Source of the DNA: Flavobacteriales bacterium
GTDB lineage: Bacteria; Bacteroidota; Bacteroidia; Flavobacteriales_F; PHOS-HE28
DNA: 64,000 bases
Assembly: GCA_016705545.1 (NCBI GenBank)
Contig: JADIYA010000012.1
Coordinates: 90,921 to 154,920 of the forward strand
Direction: 5' to 3'
A program made the translations under genes and the position numbers. The stretch's first letter is position 1. Every line of letters starts with the position of its first letter. Below, in pieces: positions 46,501 to 53,352 of the stretch. The notes below the pieces were generated by a model. The model saw nothing but the letters and a program-made list of their open reading frames with translations, did not search any database and was not told where the DNA came from.

Positions 46501-47793
46501 TTGCCCGGCTATAGCCGCACCACCAACATCATCGGCATGGACAACTTCGGTGCGCCGGGCCTGGGCTTCGTGCTGGGGCAGCAGAACGACGACCTCAACG
46601 GCGATCCCGTGCGCGACTTCGCCCGCACTGCAGCGGCCAACGGCTGGCTCGTGCAGAATGAGTCCATCTTCAACCCGTACACCACCACCCGCAACGAGAA
46701 CATCACTGCGCGCCTGAGCCTGGAGCCCTTCAAGGGCATGCGCATCGAGCTCAACGCCAACCGCACCAGCGCGCGGAGCACGCGTTCCTTCTTCCGCTGG
46801 AACGAGGACCTCGGCAGCTACGTGAACGACAATCCCAACGAGACCGGCAGCTTCAGCGTGAGCATGCTCACTTGGCGCACGGCGTTCAAGCGCGACGATG
46901 GTAACGCCGTGAACCAGGTCTTCAATGAACTGCTCACCAACCGGCAGGTGATCAGCGGCCGCTTGGGCGCCACGAACCCCGAATCAGTACTTGACACCAC
47001 GGGCTACTTCACGGGCTACGGCAGCACCAATCAGGATGTGGTGATCCCCGCGTTCATCGCGGCCTACACCGGGCGATCGGCCAGCTCGGTGAACCTCAAC
47101 CCCTTCAAGCAGGCACCGATGCCCAACTGGGACATCACCTACGATGGTCTCACCAAGATGGAGCCCTTCAGCAAGTGGTTCCGCACCTTCACCCTCAAGA
47201 ACAGCTACCGCAGCACTTTCAGCGTGGCCAGCTACCAGACCAACCTGCTCTATGTGCCGGGCGCCAATGCGGTGGATGCCGCTGGCAACTACATCCCTCA
47301 ACGGCAGATCATGGCCGTTACCATGCAGGAGGCCATGCGGCCGCTGATCGGCTTCGATGCCACTTTGAAGAACGGCCTGCTCGCCAAGATCGAGCACAAC
47401 CGGGACCGCAACCTGAGCCTGGGCCTCACCAATTACCAGGTGACCGAGACGCGTGGCAAAGAGTACGTGGTGGGCACCGGTTACCGCTTCAAGAACGTGA
47501 AGCTCCCCTTCAGCGTGGGCGACAAGAAACCCAACAGCGACCTGAACATCCGTGTGGACCTGAGCATCCGCGAGAACGTGACCGTGATCCGGCAGATGGA
47601 ACAGCGCCTCAACCAGATCACCGCCGGCCAGCGCGTGCTCTCCATCAAGACCAGCGCCGATTACGTGCTGAACCAGCGCCTCAACGTGCGCCTGTTCTAC
47701 GACCGCGTGGTGAACAAGCCGCTGATCACCACCTCCTTCCCCAGCGCCAACTCCAACTTCGGCATCAGCCTGCGCTTCACGCTCACGGAATAA
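40522..47793 (+). CDS. sprA: SprA, type IX secretion outer membrane translocon
   Basis: The giant outer-membrane beta-barrel through which T9SS cargo crosses. The 2423-residue product is of the expected size. Family blocks are visible: RGKVFDRIFGGNTIDIKP and RGSAEIIFGLNVSRTDNPRI near 150, LKITTNYNTQATFDFENQ near 215, SSVNIPQ-type repeats near 680, AEVWVNELRLTDFDQRGGWA near 1530, and a C-terminal barrel ending in Phe-containing strands (NSNFGISLRFTLTE). A signal-anchor-like stretch follows the GTG start (AVHFFSVPFIARTILALRGL). No frameshift was found over 7.3 kb. Export of the tail-bearing proteins in this window would depend on it. Confidence 0.95.
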   Translation: MSRAVHFFSVPFIARTILALRGLLVLALLLAGADAEAGLVLQVDTPEVELVYPITDPNAPGAGSSGLVNLGDPANIQNDVIYDPVTGQYIVNSSVGGSFDYRPPMSLSLEEYLNYDMEQSIQTFWLNKVEEESESAKKRMIPALKVRGKVFDRIFGGNTIDIKPRGSAEIIFGLNVSRTDNPRIPIQQRRITTFNFDQRIQLNLVGNIGEKLKITTNYNTQATFDFENQVKLDYTGYEDEIIQKIEAGNVSLPLRGTLIQGSQSLFGIKTQLKFGRLTATGIFSQEKGQRRNVQTQGGAQTTNFDIKTDEYEANKHYFLSYAFREQYEAALRTLPTVNSGVMITRVEVWVTNLRQDFNQNRNVVAFTDLGEDASQASRDAGRVSNDMPPGLLIDNPGTAADNAANNLYGAVSSNAGIRSFVNASGALQALGLLPARHFEKLESARLLNQNEYTLNMRLGFITLNQQLNNDEVLAVAYQYTLDGQTFQVGEFSTDGISPPDALILRLLKATITNPRIPLWDLMMKNVYSLGAFQVNRENFRLDVVYNNPVTGVDINYIPRAPVDQIPLIQTVGLDRLDPNNAPNPDGWFDFIDGAATNGGTINTQNGRIFFPVLEPFGSYLDRQLIGPNPASPVQPEAIRKTIVYQQLYDSTKIAAQNIPELNRFKLKGSYRSASSDVINLNSVNIPQGSVVVTAGGVRLVENQDYTVDYNLGRVRILNQGILESGTPVNIALESNSLFSIQTRTLAGARFDYTINKDFVIGGTIMNLYERPLTQKVNAGEEPIANTIVGLDANWQSKSQWLTNVVDKLPFFATKQESNVNASIEGAYLIPGHSRAIGNAGTSYIDDFEGSVSTIDLRTQSLWFHASTPQGLPDLFDEGQYVNDLRNGFRRAQLSWYVIDPLFFRNNNLTPSHIANNAAMRSDHRMREVLENEVFPFRQLPAGTPNNIPVLDLTYYPNERGPYNYYEDIDRLNPDGSFNDPENNWAGIMRRITTTDFESSNIESIQFWLMDPFSEAAPNGSNEDSQNTTGGTLYLDLGNISEDILRDGRKAFENGLPKDAQDAAAPFDPTAWGVVPTTQNVVNAFALLESNSNQYQDVGMDGLPSKPEVTNPLQGTEQQFFSSYVNSVASAVSDPDALSRIQADPSNDDYQFFRGTSLDNQQASILDRYKRFNNPEGNSVTDEDSPEDYPTQQTVIPTTEDINLDQNLAEGESYFHYALPLRPQDMVVGRNFITDRIEADASTPAGTKRVYWYQFKIPVRQPTARVNGIQDFRSIRFMRMYLQGWQQQATLRFARLEFVRGEWRKYASSLLSPQEVPAVDNDPTTFNVAAVNIEENGSRYPINYVLPPGINKEVDVASANLRNLNEQSLQLQVCNLRDGDARGAFRNVSFDIRSYKKMRMFIHAESSDPNNPLTYGDVTVFVRIGNDLDANYYEYEVPVAISAPFNNDPYNVWPEVNDMVIEFAKLNDLKIQRDQSAFPRNLRYQGADGDRRVFIKGSPNLSQLRSIMIGIRNPGKDGEEANPYGPDNGLAKCAEVWVNELRLTDFDQRGGWAAIARVNAQLADLGTVSVAGNYSTPFWGSIDKRVSERQRETKYGVDIAANLEMGKFLPESTKLRVPLYLGYSEQVSNPQFDPLNPDIEWNDATRALTPDERRQRLKASRTYTRRRSMNLTNVRKERGEGKKERAWDVENLALTYSYTDQEYFDVNTAFENTRTYRGSIAYQFAPKPLAIEPFKDIGLIGKTKWLKLLKDFNVNLGFKQINLRTSMDRMYLERLVRPNPDIESLPPRPTYNKNFNWMSQYGFKYDITKSLKVDFNANNMAVVGETPGRVKPKEVDEYALWKDSVLTSLRNWGDVTRYDHTTAITYTLPFDKLPLTDWITSNAGYTAGYQWDRAPFTQDTLGNTVQNSRNLSLNSQLNFVSLYNKSKWLKKINDKAKRPAARPQTAPARGGAAPKPEDDKKEPKEKFNVLENLARMLMALRTGSFTYSQTNGTLLPGYSRTTNIIGMDNFGAPGLGFVLGQQNDDLNGDPVRDFARTAAANGWLVQNESIFNPYTTTRNENITARLSLEPFKGMRIELNANRTSARSTRSFFRWNEDLGSYVNDNPNETGSFSVSMLTWRTAFKRDDGNAVNQVFNELLTNRQVISGRLGATNPESVLDTTGYFTGYGSTNQDVVIPAFIAAYTGRSASSVNLNPFKQAPMPNWDITYDGLTKMEPFSKWFRTFTLKNSYRSTFSVASYQTNLLYVPGANAVDAAGNYIPQRQIMAVTMQEAMRPLIGFDATLKNGLLAKIEHNRDRNLSLGLTNYQVTETRGKEYVVGTGYRFKNVKLPFSVGDKKPNSDLNIRVDLSIRENVTVIRQMEQRLNQITAGQRVLSIKTSADYVLNQRLNVRLFYDRVVNKPLITTSFPSANSNFGISLRFTLTE

Positions 47794-47801
47794 GGGGAGA
47801 A

Positions 47802-47855
47802 TCTGAAAGTGGAAACGTGAAAGCGGAAAAGTGGAAGCCATGCTGAAAGCCGAAA
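47802..47855. repeat. One-armed heptad repeat D after sprA
   Basis: Consecutive 7-base words TCTGAAA, GTGGAAA, CGTGAAA, GCGGAAA (47802-47829), then GTGGAAG, a four-base gap, GCTGAAA and GCCGAAA (to 47855). No inverted arm was found before the gcvH promoter. It begins eight bases after the sprA stop. Confidence 0.6.
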
Positions 47856-47867
47856 TGGGCCTGCGCC

Positions 47868-47875
47868 TACTTTCG
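47868..47875 (+). promoter_or_regulatory. -7 box of gcvH
   Basis: TACTTTCG, 56 bases upstream of ATG 47932; separates gcvH from sprA transcription. Confidence 0.45.
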
Positions 47876-47931
47876 CCACCCGCCAGCAAGGCGCACCGCG
47901 CTTCATTCAGCCAACACCATCACCCTGCACC

Positions 47932-48312
47932 ATGAACATACCCGCTGACCTCAAGTACACCAAGGACCACGAATGGCTGCGCATTGAAGGCGACAGCGCT
48001 GTTGTGGGCATCACCGATTTCGCGCAGGGCGAGCTCGGCGACATCGTGTTCGTGGACATCAACTCCGTGGGCCAATCACTGGACCGCGAGGCCGTATTCG
48101 GCACCGTGGAGGCCGTGAAGACCGTGAGCGACCTCTTCATGCCCGTGAGCGGCACGGTGGAGGAAGTGAACCCCGGACTGGCTGACGATCCCGCCAGCGT
48201 GAACAAGGACCCCTACGGCTCTGGCTGGATGGTGCGCGTGAAGCTGAGCGATCCTGCCCAAGCCTCCGATCTGCTGAGCGCTGAGCAGTACGGCGCACTG
48301 GTGGGCGCCTGA
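47932..48312 (+). CDS. gcvH: Glycine cleavage system H protein
   Basis: Lipoylated carrier that shuttles the aminomethyl group between the P, T and L proteins of glycine cleavage. The 126-residue product is typical (YTKDHEWLRIEGDSAVVGITD, GTVEAVKTVSDLFMPVSG with lipoyl-Lys63, NKDPYGSGWMVRV). The other glycine cleavage genes are not nearby. The sprA-gcvH-vanZ order is common in flavobacteria; the biochemical reason is unclear. Confidence 0.95.
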   Translation: MNIPADLKYTKDHEWLRIEGDSAVVGITDFAQGELGDIVFVDINSVGQSLDREAVFGTVEAVKTVSDLFMPVSGTVEEVNPGLADDPASVNKDPYGSGWMVRVKLSDPAQASDLLSAEQYGALVGA

Positions 48313-48317
48313 CCTCC

Positions 48318-48701
48318 ATGCGGCGCGCGTGGCGCTGGCCCTTGCTCTGGGCCATGTTCATCCTGCTTCTTTGCCTGATGCCCGGCGCGGCCCTGCCCAC
48401 TTGGCATTGGGCCGACCTCTTCAGCGTGGACAAGCTGGTGCATGCAGGTCTGTTCGCGGTGCTCGCGGTGCTGGCCTTCCGCGCATTGCCGCATCGCTCT
48501 CCAGTGATCGTCGCGGTCACCGCCCTGTTCTGCGTAGCCTACGGGGGAGCGCTGGAGCTGATGCAGCAGCTGCCCGTGCTTGGGCGCCGCGGCGATTGGA
48601 ACGACTTCCTGGCCAATGGCATCGGCGTATGCTTGGGCTGGGCTTGGCAAGGGCTGCCTTGGGGCAAGGGACGGCCGATCTCCGCCCGATCCAATGCCTA
48701 G
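48318..48701 (+). CDS. VanZ-family membrane protein
   Basis: A 127-residue membrane protein with four hydrophobic helices (WALLWAMFILLLCLMP-like start, LVHAGLFAVLAVLAFRAL, PVIVAVTALFCVAYGGALELMQQ). Conserved VanZ features are DKLVHAG and the GALELMQ...R.GDWNDFLANGIG stretch. The family is named from a teicoplanin-resistance gene, but most members are of unknown function. It begins five bases after gcvH and is likely co-transcribed with it. Confidence 0.85.
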   Translation: MRRAWRWPLLWAMFILLLCLMPGAALPTWHWADLFSVDKLVHAGLFAVLAVLAFRALPHRSPVIVAVTALFCVAYGGALELMQQLPVLGRRGDWNDFLANGIGVCLGWAWQGLPWGKGRPISARSNA

Positions 48702-48750
48702 TTTTGAACCCCAGCCCGGGATGCGGGTACCGAACCGAAACACGATCACC

Positions 48751-49416
48751 ATGCAAGCGCGCAAGAACCCCGATGCCGACCTCGAGCGGCGCAAGACCAG
48801 TTTCCTGGCCATTGGCCTGCTCACCGCACTGGCTTTCACGTTGGTGGCCTTCGAATGGACGGCCTTCGACCGGAGCCAAGAGGGATTGGGTGCTCTTGTG
48901 CTCGACCTCATCGAGGAGGAGGTGATTCCGCCCAGCGCCACTCCGCCCCCACCGCCCCCGCCGCCCCCAGCTCCCACCCAAGTAATCGAGATCGTGGAAG
49001 ACGATGTGGAAGTGCAAGAGACCGAAGTGGTGGAAATGGAAGTGACGGAGAACACCCAGGTGGAAGCACCCGTGCAGCGTGAAGAGGAGGTGGTGGAGGA
49101 GCAGATCTTCACGATCGTAGAGGAGATGCCTGCCTTCCCCGGAGGCGAGGTGGAAATGCGCAAGTACCTGGGCAAGGCCATCAAGTACCCGCAGATGGCG
49201 CAGGACGCCGGCATCAGCGGCACCGTGTTCCTCACCTTCGAGGTGGACAAGGATGGCAAGATCAAGGACGTGAAGGTGCTGCGCGGGATCGGCGGCGGCT
49301 GCGATGAGGAGGCCATGCGCGTGGTGAAGGCCATGCCGCAATGGACCCCCGGGAAGCAGCGCGGCAAGTCGGTGCGCGTGCAGTTCACGCTGCCTGTGAA
49401 GTTCACGCTGCGCTGA
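48751..49416 (+). CDS. TonB-like energy transducer
   Basis: A 221-residue inner-membrane protein linking proton-motive force to outer-membrane transporters. The start at ATG 48751 gives QARKNPDADLERRKTSFLAI, a Bacteroidota TonB opening, then one membrane helix (GLLTALAFTLVAFEW), a run of prolines near 75-85, an acidic Glu/Val-rich linker and the C-terminal TonB domain (FPGGEVEMRKYLGKAIKYPQ, GTVFLTFEVDKDGKIKDV, MPQWTPGKQRGKSV). An upstream in-frame ATG at 48694 is less likely. No ExbB/ExbD lies in the window. Confidence 0.88.
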   Translation: MQARKNPDADLERRKTSFLAIGLLTALAFTLVAFEWTAFDRSQEGLGALVLDLIEEEVIPPSATPPPPPPPPPAPTQVIEIVEDDVEVQETEVVEMEVTENTQVEAPVQREEEVVEEQIFTIVEEMPAFPGGEVEMRKYLGKAIKYPQMAQDAGISGTVFLTFEVDKDGKIKDVKVLRGIGGGCDEEAMRVVKAMPQWTPGKQRGKSVRVQFTLPVKFTLR

Positions 49417-49430
49417 GCAGTCCGTAACGG

Positions 49431-49468
49431 AATGAAGAAGGCCCCGGATCTCCGGGGCCTTCTTCATT
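49431..49468. terminator. Bidirectional intrinsic terminator between tonB-like gene and cysN
   Basis: Perfect 18-base inverted repeat (AATGAAGAAGGCCCCGGA at 49431-49448, its complement at 49451-49468) with a two-base loop. The A/T ends give a short U-run in both directions; it separates two convergent genes. Confidence 0.85.
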
Positions 49469-49483
49469 GTGAGCTGGGGCTGA

Positions 49484-50758
49484 TCACACGATCATCCCGG
49501 CGGCCACGGTCTCATTGGTGCCCTCATCAATGAGGATGATGCTGCCGGTATATCGGTTGCGCTGGTACTTGTCGAAGTGCAGAGGCACGGTTGTGCGGAG
49601 ATGGACGCGGCCGATGTCGTTCATGCGGATCGTCTGGTCGCCCTCGGCCTTGTGCAGGGTGCTGATGTCCATCTTGTACTTCACTTCCTTCACCATCACG
49701 CGGCAATCGCGGCTGGTGTGCTTCAGGGCGTACTTGCCGCCGGGCTGAAGCGGCCGTTCGTTGAACCAGCAGAGCATCACATCCACGTCCTGCGAGCTTT
49801 CCGGCGCGTTGTTCGGGCTCACGATCATGTCGCCGCGGCTGATATCGATCTCGTCGACAAGGGTCATCACCACGCTCTGCGGCGCGAAGGCCTCCTCCAC
49901 TTCGCGCTCACCGAGGCTGATGGTCTTGATGGTGCTCTGGAAACCGCTCGGCAGCACTTGCACTGCATCGCCCTTGCGAAAGATGCCGCCCTGCACCCGG
50001 CCCGCGAAGCCGCGGAAGTCGTGGTGCTCCTCGGTCATCGGGCGCACCACGTATTGCACCGGGAATCGGCGATCGATGTGATTGAGGTCGCCCGCGATGT
50101 GGATGTTCTCCAGCAGGTACATGAGGGTGGGGCCCTGGTACCATGACATCCGATCGCTGCGGTCCACCACGTTGTCTCCCTTCAGCGCGCTGATAGGGAT
50201 GTAGCGGATGTCGCGCACCTCCAGCTTGCTGCTGAAATCCTCCAGCTCCTTCTGGATGCGGGTGAAGACGGCCTCGTCGTAGTCAACGAGATCCATCTTG
50301 TTGATGCAGAAGACCACGTGCGGGATGCCGAGCAACGAGGCGATGAACGAATGGCGGCAGGTCTGTTCCAGGATGCCCTTGCGCGCATCCACGAGGATGA
50401 TGGCCAGGTTCGCGGTGCTGGCACCGGTGACCATGTTGCGCGTGTACTGGATGTGCCCCGGCGTATCGGCGATGATGAACTTCCGCTTCGGCGTGGCGAA
50501 GTAGCGGTAGGCCACATCAATCGTGATGCCTTGCTCACGTTCCGCACGAAGTCCATCCGTCAGCAGCGACAGGTCGACCTCTCCGGTTCCCCGCTTGGAA
50601 CTGGCCTTTTCCATCGCCTCCATCTGATCGTCGAAGATGGCCTTGCTGTCATAAAGCAAACGACCGATGAGCGTGCTCTTGCCGTCGTCGACGCTTCCAG
50701 CGGTCGTGAACCGCAGCAGGTCCATATCCAAGTAACCGTGCGTGCTATTGTCTTTCAT
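49484..50758 (-). CDS. cysN: Sulfate adenylyltransferase subunit 1 (GTPase)
   Basis: GTPase that drives ATP sulfurylase in sulfate activation. The 424-residue product is an EF-Tu-like GTPase with RFTTAGSVDDGKSTLIGRLL (P-loop near 20), EREQGITIDVAYRYF, IIADTPGHIQYTRNMVTGAS and CINKMDLVDYDE, then beta-barrel domains with VQYVVRP and GFAGRVQGG. It is not fused to a CysC domain; CysC is separate upstream. ATG at 50758 is used. It is the third gene of cysC-cysD-cysN. Confidence 0.93.
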   Translation of the reverse strand: MKDNSTHGYLDMDLLRFTTAGSVDDGKSTLIGRLLYDSKAIFDDQMEAMEKASSKRGTGEVDLSLLTDGLRAEREQGITIDVAYRYFATPKRKFIIADTPGHIQYTRNMVTGASTANLAIILVDARKGILEQTCRHSFIASLLGIPHVVFCINKMDLVDYDEAVFTRIQKELEDFSSKLEVRDIRYIPISALKGDNVVDRSDRMSWYQGPTLMYLLENIHIAGDLNHIDRRFPVQYVVRPMTEEHHDFRGFAGRVQGGIFRKGDAVQVLPSGFQSTIKTISLGEREVEEAFAPQSVVMTLVDEIDISRGDMIVSPNNAPESSQDVDVMLCWFNERPLQPGGKYALKHTSRDCRVMVKEVKYKMDISTLHKAEGDQTIRMNDIGRVHLRTTVPLHFDKYQRNRYTGSIILIDEGTNETVAAGMIV

Positions 50759-50789
50759 TTTCTCATCGTCTGAGCTCCTGATCCCGGGA

Positions 50790-51700
50790 TCAGAAATAAC
50801 CTTCCTTCTTCCGATCCTCCATCGCCGCCTCGCTCCGCTTGTCATCCATCCGCGTGCCGCGCTCCGTCACGCGCGACGACGCCACTTCCTCGATGATCTC
50901 CTCGAGCGTTGACGCCGGTGAATCCACTGCACCGGTGCAGCTCATATCGCCGATGGTGCGGAAACGCACGCGCATCTGCCGGGGCTTCTCCTCCGGCTTC
51001 AAGCGCATGAAGGAACTGTTCGCGTAGATAACGCCGTCGCGATCGAAGACTTCGCGCACATGGCTGAAGTAGATGCTGGGGATGGGGATGTTCTCCAGCA
51101 GTATGTACTGCCACACATCCATCTCCGTCCAGTTGCTGATGGGAAAGGCCCGGAAGTGCTCGCCCGGTCGCTTCTTGCCGTTGTAGAGATTCCAGAGCTC
51201 CGGTCGTTGGTTCTTGGGGTCCCATTGGCCGAATTCATCACGGTGGCTGAACACACGCTCCTTGGCGCGTGCCTTTTCCTCGTCACGTCGACCGCCGCCG
51301 ATGGCGCAGTCGATCTTGTGTTTCTCAATGGTATCGAGAAGCGTCACCGTCTGCAGTTTGTTGCGGCTGGCGTAGAAGCCGGTTTCCTCCTGCACTTTCC
51401 CTTGGTCGATGCTCTCCTGCACGCTCCCCACGATCAGCTTGGCTCCATGCTCCTTCACCAGGTTATCGCGGAAGGTCATCGTCTCCTCGAAGTTGTGGCC
51501 GGTGTCCACGTGCACGAGCGGGAAGGGGACCTTGCCGGGAAGAAGGCCTTGCGCGCAAGGTGGAAGCACACGATGCTGTCCTTGCCGCCGCTGAAGAGCA
51601 GGGCGGGATTCTCGAACTGCGCGGCTACTTCACGCAGGATGTGCATGCTCTCGCTCTCGAGCTCTTTCAGGTGCGTCAGTCGGTACGAATGCATGGGCAT
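50790..51700 (-). CDS. cysD: Sulfate adenylyltransferase subunit 2, one frameshift
   Basis: PAPS-reductase-fold subunit that makes adenylylsulfate from sulfate and ATP. With one base restored it is 303 residues, the normal length. Residues 30-45 show the PP-loop NPALLFSGGKDSIVCFHLARK; then VDTGHNFEETMTFRD, AIGGGRRDEEKARAKERVFS and LYNGKKRPGEHFRAFPISNWTE (spread over the chain). The frame breaks near 51535-51537, where FFP should continue GKVPFPLVHVD. The start ATG overlaps the cysC stop (TGATG). Likely a sequencing deletion in a G run. Confidence 0.92.
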
Positions 51701-52305
51701 CAATTCCGCGAGATACGCGGCAGGATAAAGTTCAAGAGTTCAGTGGCACTCGCTTCTTCGCTGCGATCGGCGGTGGCGATGCGGATGGCAGGGGAGGGCG
51801 GTGCTTCGAAAGGTGCGCTGATGCCCGTGAAGTCCTTCACCACGCCAGCGCGCGCTTTTGCATAAAGGCCCTTCACGTCGCGCTGCTCGCATACTTCGAG
51901 CGGCGTATCGATGAAGGCCTCGATGAAATCACCCTCGCCGATGATCGCCTTTGCCTGTTCACGGATCGCGACCGTCGGCGAGACGAAGCAGCAGATCACG
52001 ACCACCCCTTGCTGCACGAAGAGCTTGGCCACCTCCGCGATGCGACGGATATTCTCCGTGCGGTCGGCATCCGAGAAGCCCAGGTTGCTGTTGATGCCCG
52101 TGCGCACGTTGTCGCCATCGAGCACCACGCAGAAGCGACCCCGCTCATGAAGCTCACGCTCCAAGGCGATGGCAATGGTGCTCTTCCCGCTGCCGCTGAG
52201 CCCGGTCATCCACACCACGCAGCCGTGCTGACCGAGCAGGGTCTCTTTGTCCGCGCGATGCAGCAGGCGGTCTTGTACGGGATGAATGTGCGCTGGCGAA
52301 GGCAT
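51700..52305 (-). CDS. cysC: Adenylylsulfate kinase
   Basis: Phosphorylates adenylylsulfate to PAPS. The 201-residue product has the P-loop GLSGSGKST (residues 35-43), VLDGDNVRTGINSNLGFSD, the FVSPTVAIREQAK stretch and DVKGLYAKARAG near 150. It is the first gene of the cysC-cysD-cysN operon; a box TACTTTCG at 52320-52327 lies 14 bases upstream of its ATG. CysH/CysI for further reduction are not in this window. Confidence 0.93.
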   Translation of the reverse strand: MPSPAHIHPVQDRLLHRADKETLLGQHGCVVWMTGLSGSGKSTIAIALERELHERGRFCVVLDGDNVRTGINSNLGFSDADRTENIRRIAEVAKLFVQQGVVVICCFVSPTVAIREQAKAIIGEGDFIEAFIDTPLEVCEQRDVKGLYAKARAGVVKDFTGISAPFEAPPSPAIRIATADRSEEASATELLNFILPRISRN

Positions 52306-52319
52306 TCCGATTCGGGTCG

Positions 52320-52376
52320 CGAAAGTAGCGGTTCCGCTGCGGCGTTCATGTGCTGCGCACCGTGCTCCTATCTTGG
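52320..52376. promoter_or_regulatory. Divergent cysC / deoC promoters
   Basis: On the minus strand TACTTTCG (52320-52327) serves cysC. On the plus strand TATCTTGG (52369-52376) ends four bases before the deoC ATG at 52381. The two boxes are 41 bases apart. Confidence 0.5.
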
Positions 52377-52380
52377 CGCC

Positions 52381-53304
52381 ATGGCCCCGAAAACCGTCGC
52401 CTCACAAGGTTCACGCGTGCCTCATTCCGCTCCCACCATCGACCAGGTGGGCATCGAAGAACGGGTGGCCCGCATCAAGACGCGGAGCATCAAGAAGGAG
52501 ACGAAGGTGCAGGGCATGAAGCTCGCCCTCAGCATGATCGACCTCACCACGCTGGAAGGGGCCGATACGCCGAGCAAGGTGAAGCAGATGTGCTTCAAGG
52601 CCATGCACCTGCACGACAGCCTGCCCGGCCTTCCAACCGTGGCGGCGGTCTGCGTGTATCCTTCTTTGGTGAAGGTGGCGAAGAAGGCCCTCGGCGACAG
52701 CGGCGTGAAGGTCGCCAGTGTGAGCACCGCCTTCCCCAGCGGACAGGCACCGAGGTCCGTGAAGATCGCCGACACCAAGTTCGCGGTGAACGAAGGCGCC
52801 GACGAGATCGACATGGTGATCAGTCGCGGAAGGTTCCACAGCGGCGACTACAACTTCGTGTTCGACGAGATCGCCGCCATCAAGGAAGCCTGCGGCGATG
52901 CGCGCCTGAAGGTGATCCTCGAGACCGGCGAGCTCGGCACCTACGACAAGGTGCGCCTGGCCAGCGACATCGCCATCGCGGCCGGCGCCGACTTCATCAA
53001 GACCAGCACGGGCAAGATCAATCCGGCGGCGACGATGGAGGTAACCCTCGTGATGCTGCACGCCATCCGCGATCACTACCTGAAGACCGGACAGATGATC
53101 GCCATGAAGCCCGCTGGCGGTATCCGCACGAGCAAGCAAGCACTCCATTACCTGATGATGGTGAAGGAAGAGCTCGGCGAGGAGTGGCTGAGCAACCACT
53201 GGTTCCGCTTCGGTGCGAGCAGTTTGGCGAACGACATCCTCATGCAATTGCAGAAGGAGACCGACGGCCACTACCAGAGCGCGGATTATTTCAGCGTGGA
53301 CTGA
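52381..53304 (+). CDS. deoC: Deoxyribose-phosphate aldolase
   Basis: Class I aldolase splitting 2-deoxyribose 5-phosphate to acetaldehyde and glyceraldehyde 3-phosphate. The 307-residue product is longer than the short bacterial type but normal for the Bacteroidota/eukaryote-like branch. MIDLTTLEGADTPSKV, AVCVYPSLVKVAKKAL, EIDMVISRGRF, LKVILETGEL and GADFIKTSTGKINPAATMEV with Schiff-base Lys are visible. ATG 52381 is fixed by the promoter box four bases upstream. It ends 48 bases from the convergent subtilase gene. Confidence 0.93.
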   Translation: MAPKTVASQGSRVPHSAPTIDQVGIEERVARIKTRSIKKETKVQGMKLALSMIDLTTLEGADTPSKVKQMCFKAMHLHDSLPGLPTVAAVCVYPSLVKVAKKALGDSGVKVASVSTAFPSGQAPRSVKIADTKFAVNEGADEIDMVISRGRFHSGDYNFVFDEIAAIKEACGDARLKVILETGELGTYDKVRLASDIAIAAGADFIKTSTGKINPAATMEVTLVMLHAIRDHYLKTGQMIAMKPAGGIRTSKQALHYLMMVKEELGEEWLSNHWFRFGASSLANDILMQLQKETDGHYQSADYFSVD

Positions 53305-53352
53305 GTTCCCAAGGCCGCACTACGCCACGCGGGATGACCCCTTCCATGCTGC

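Noticed and set aside
49431..49468. Attachment site or mobile-element end, from the perfect 18-base inverted repeat
   Set aside because: Its position between two convergent gene ends and its A/T flanks explain it as a bidirectional terminator.
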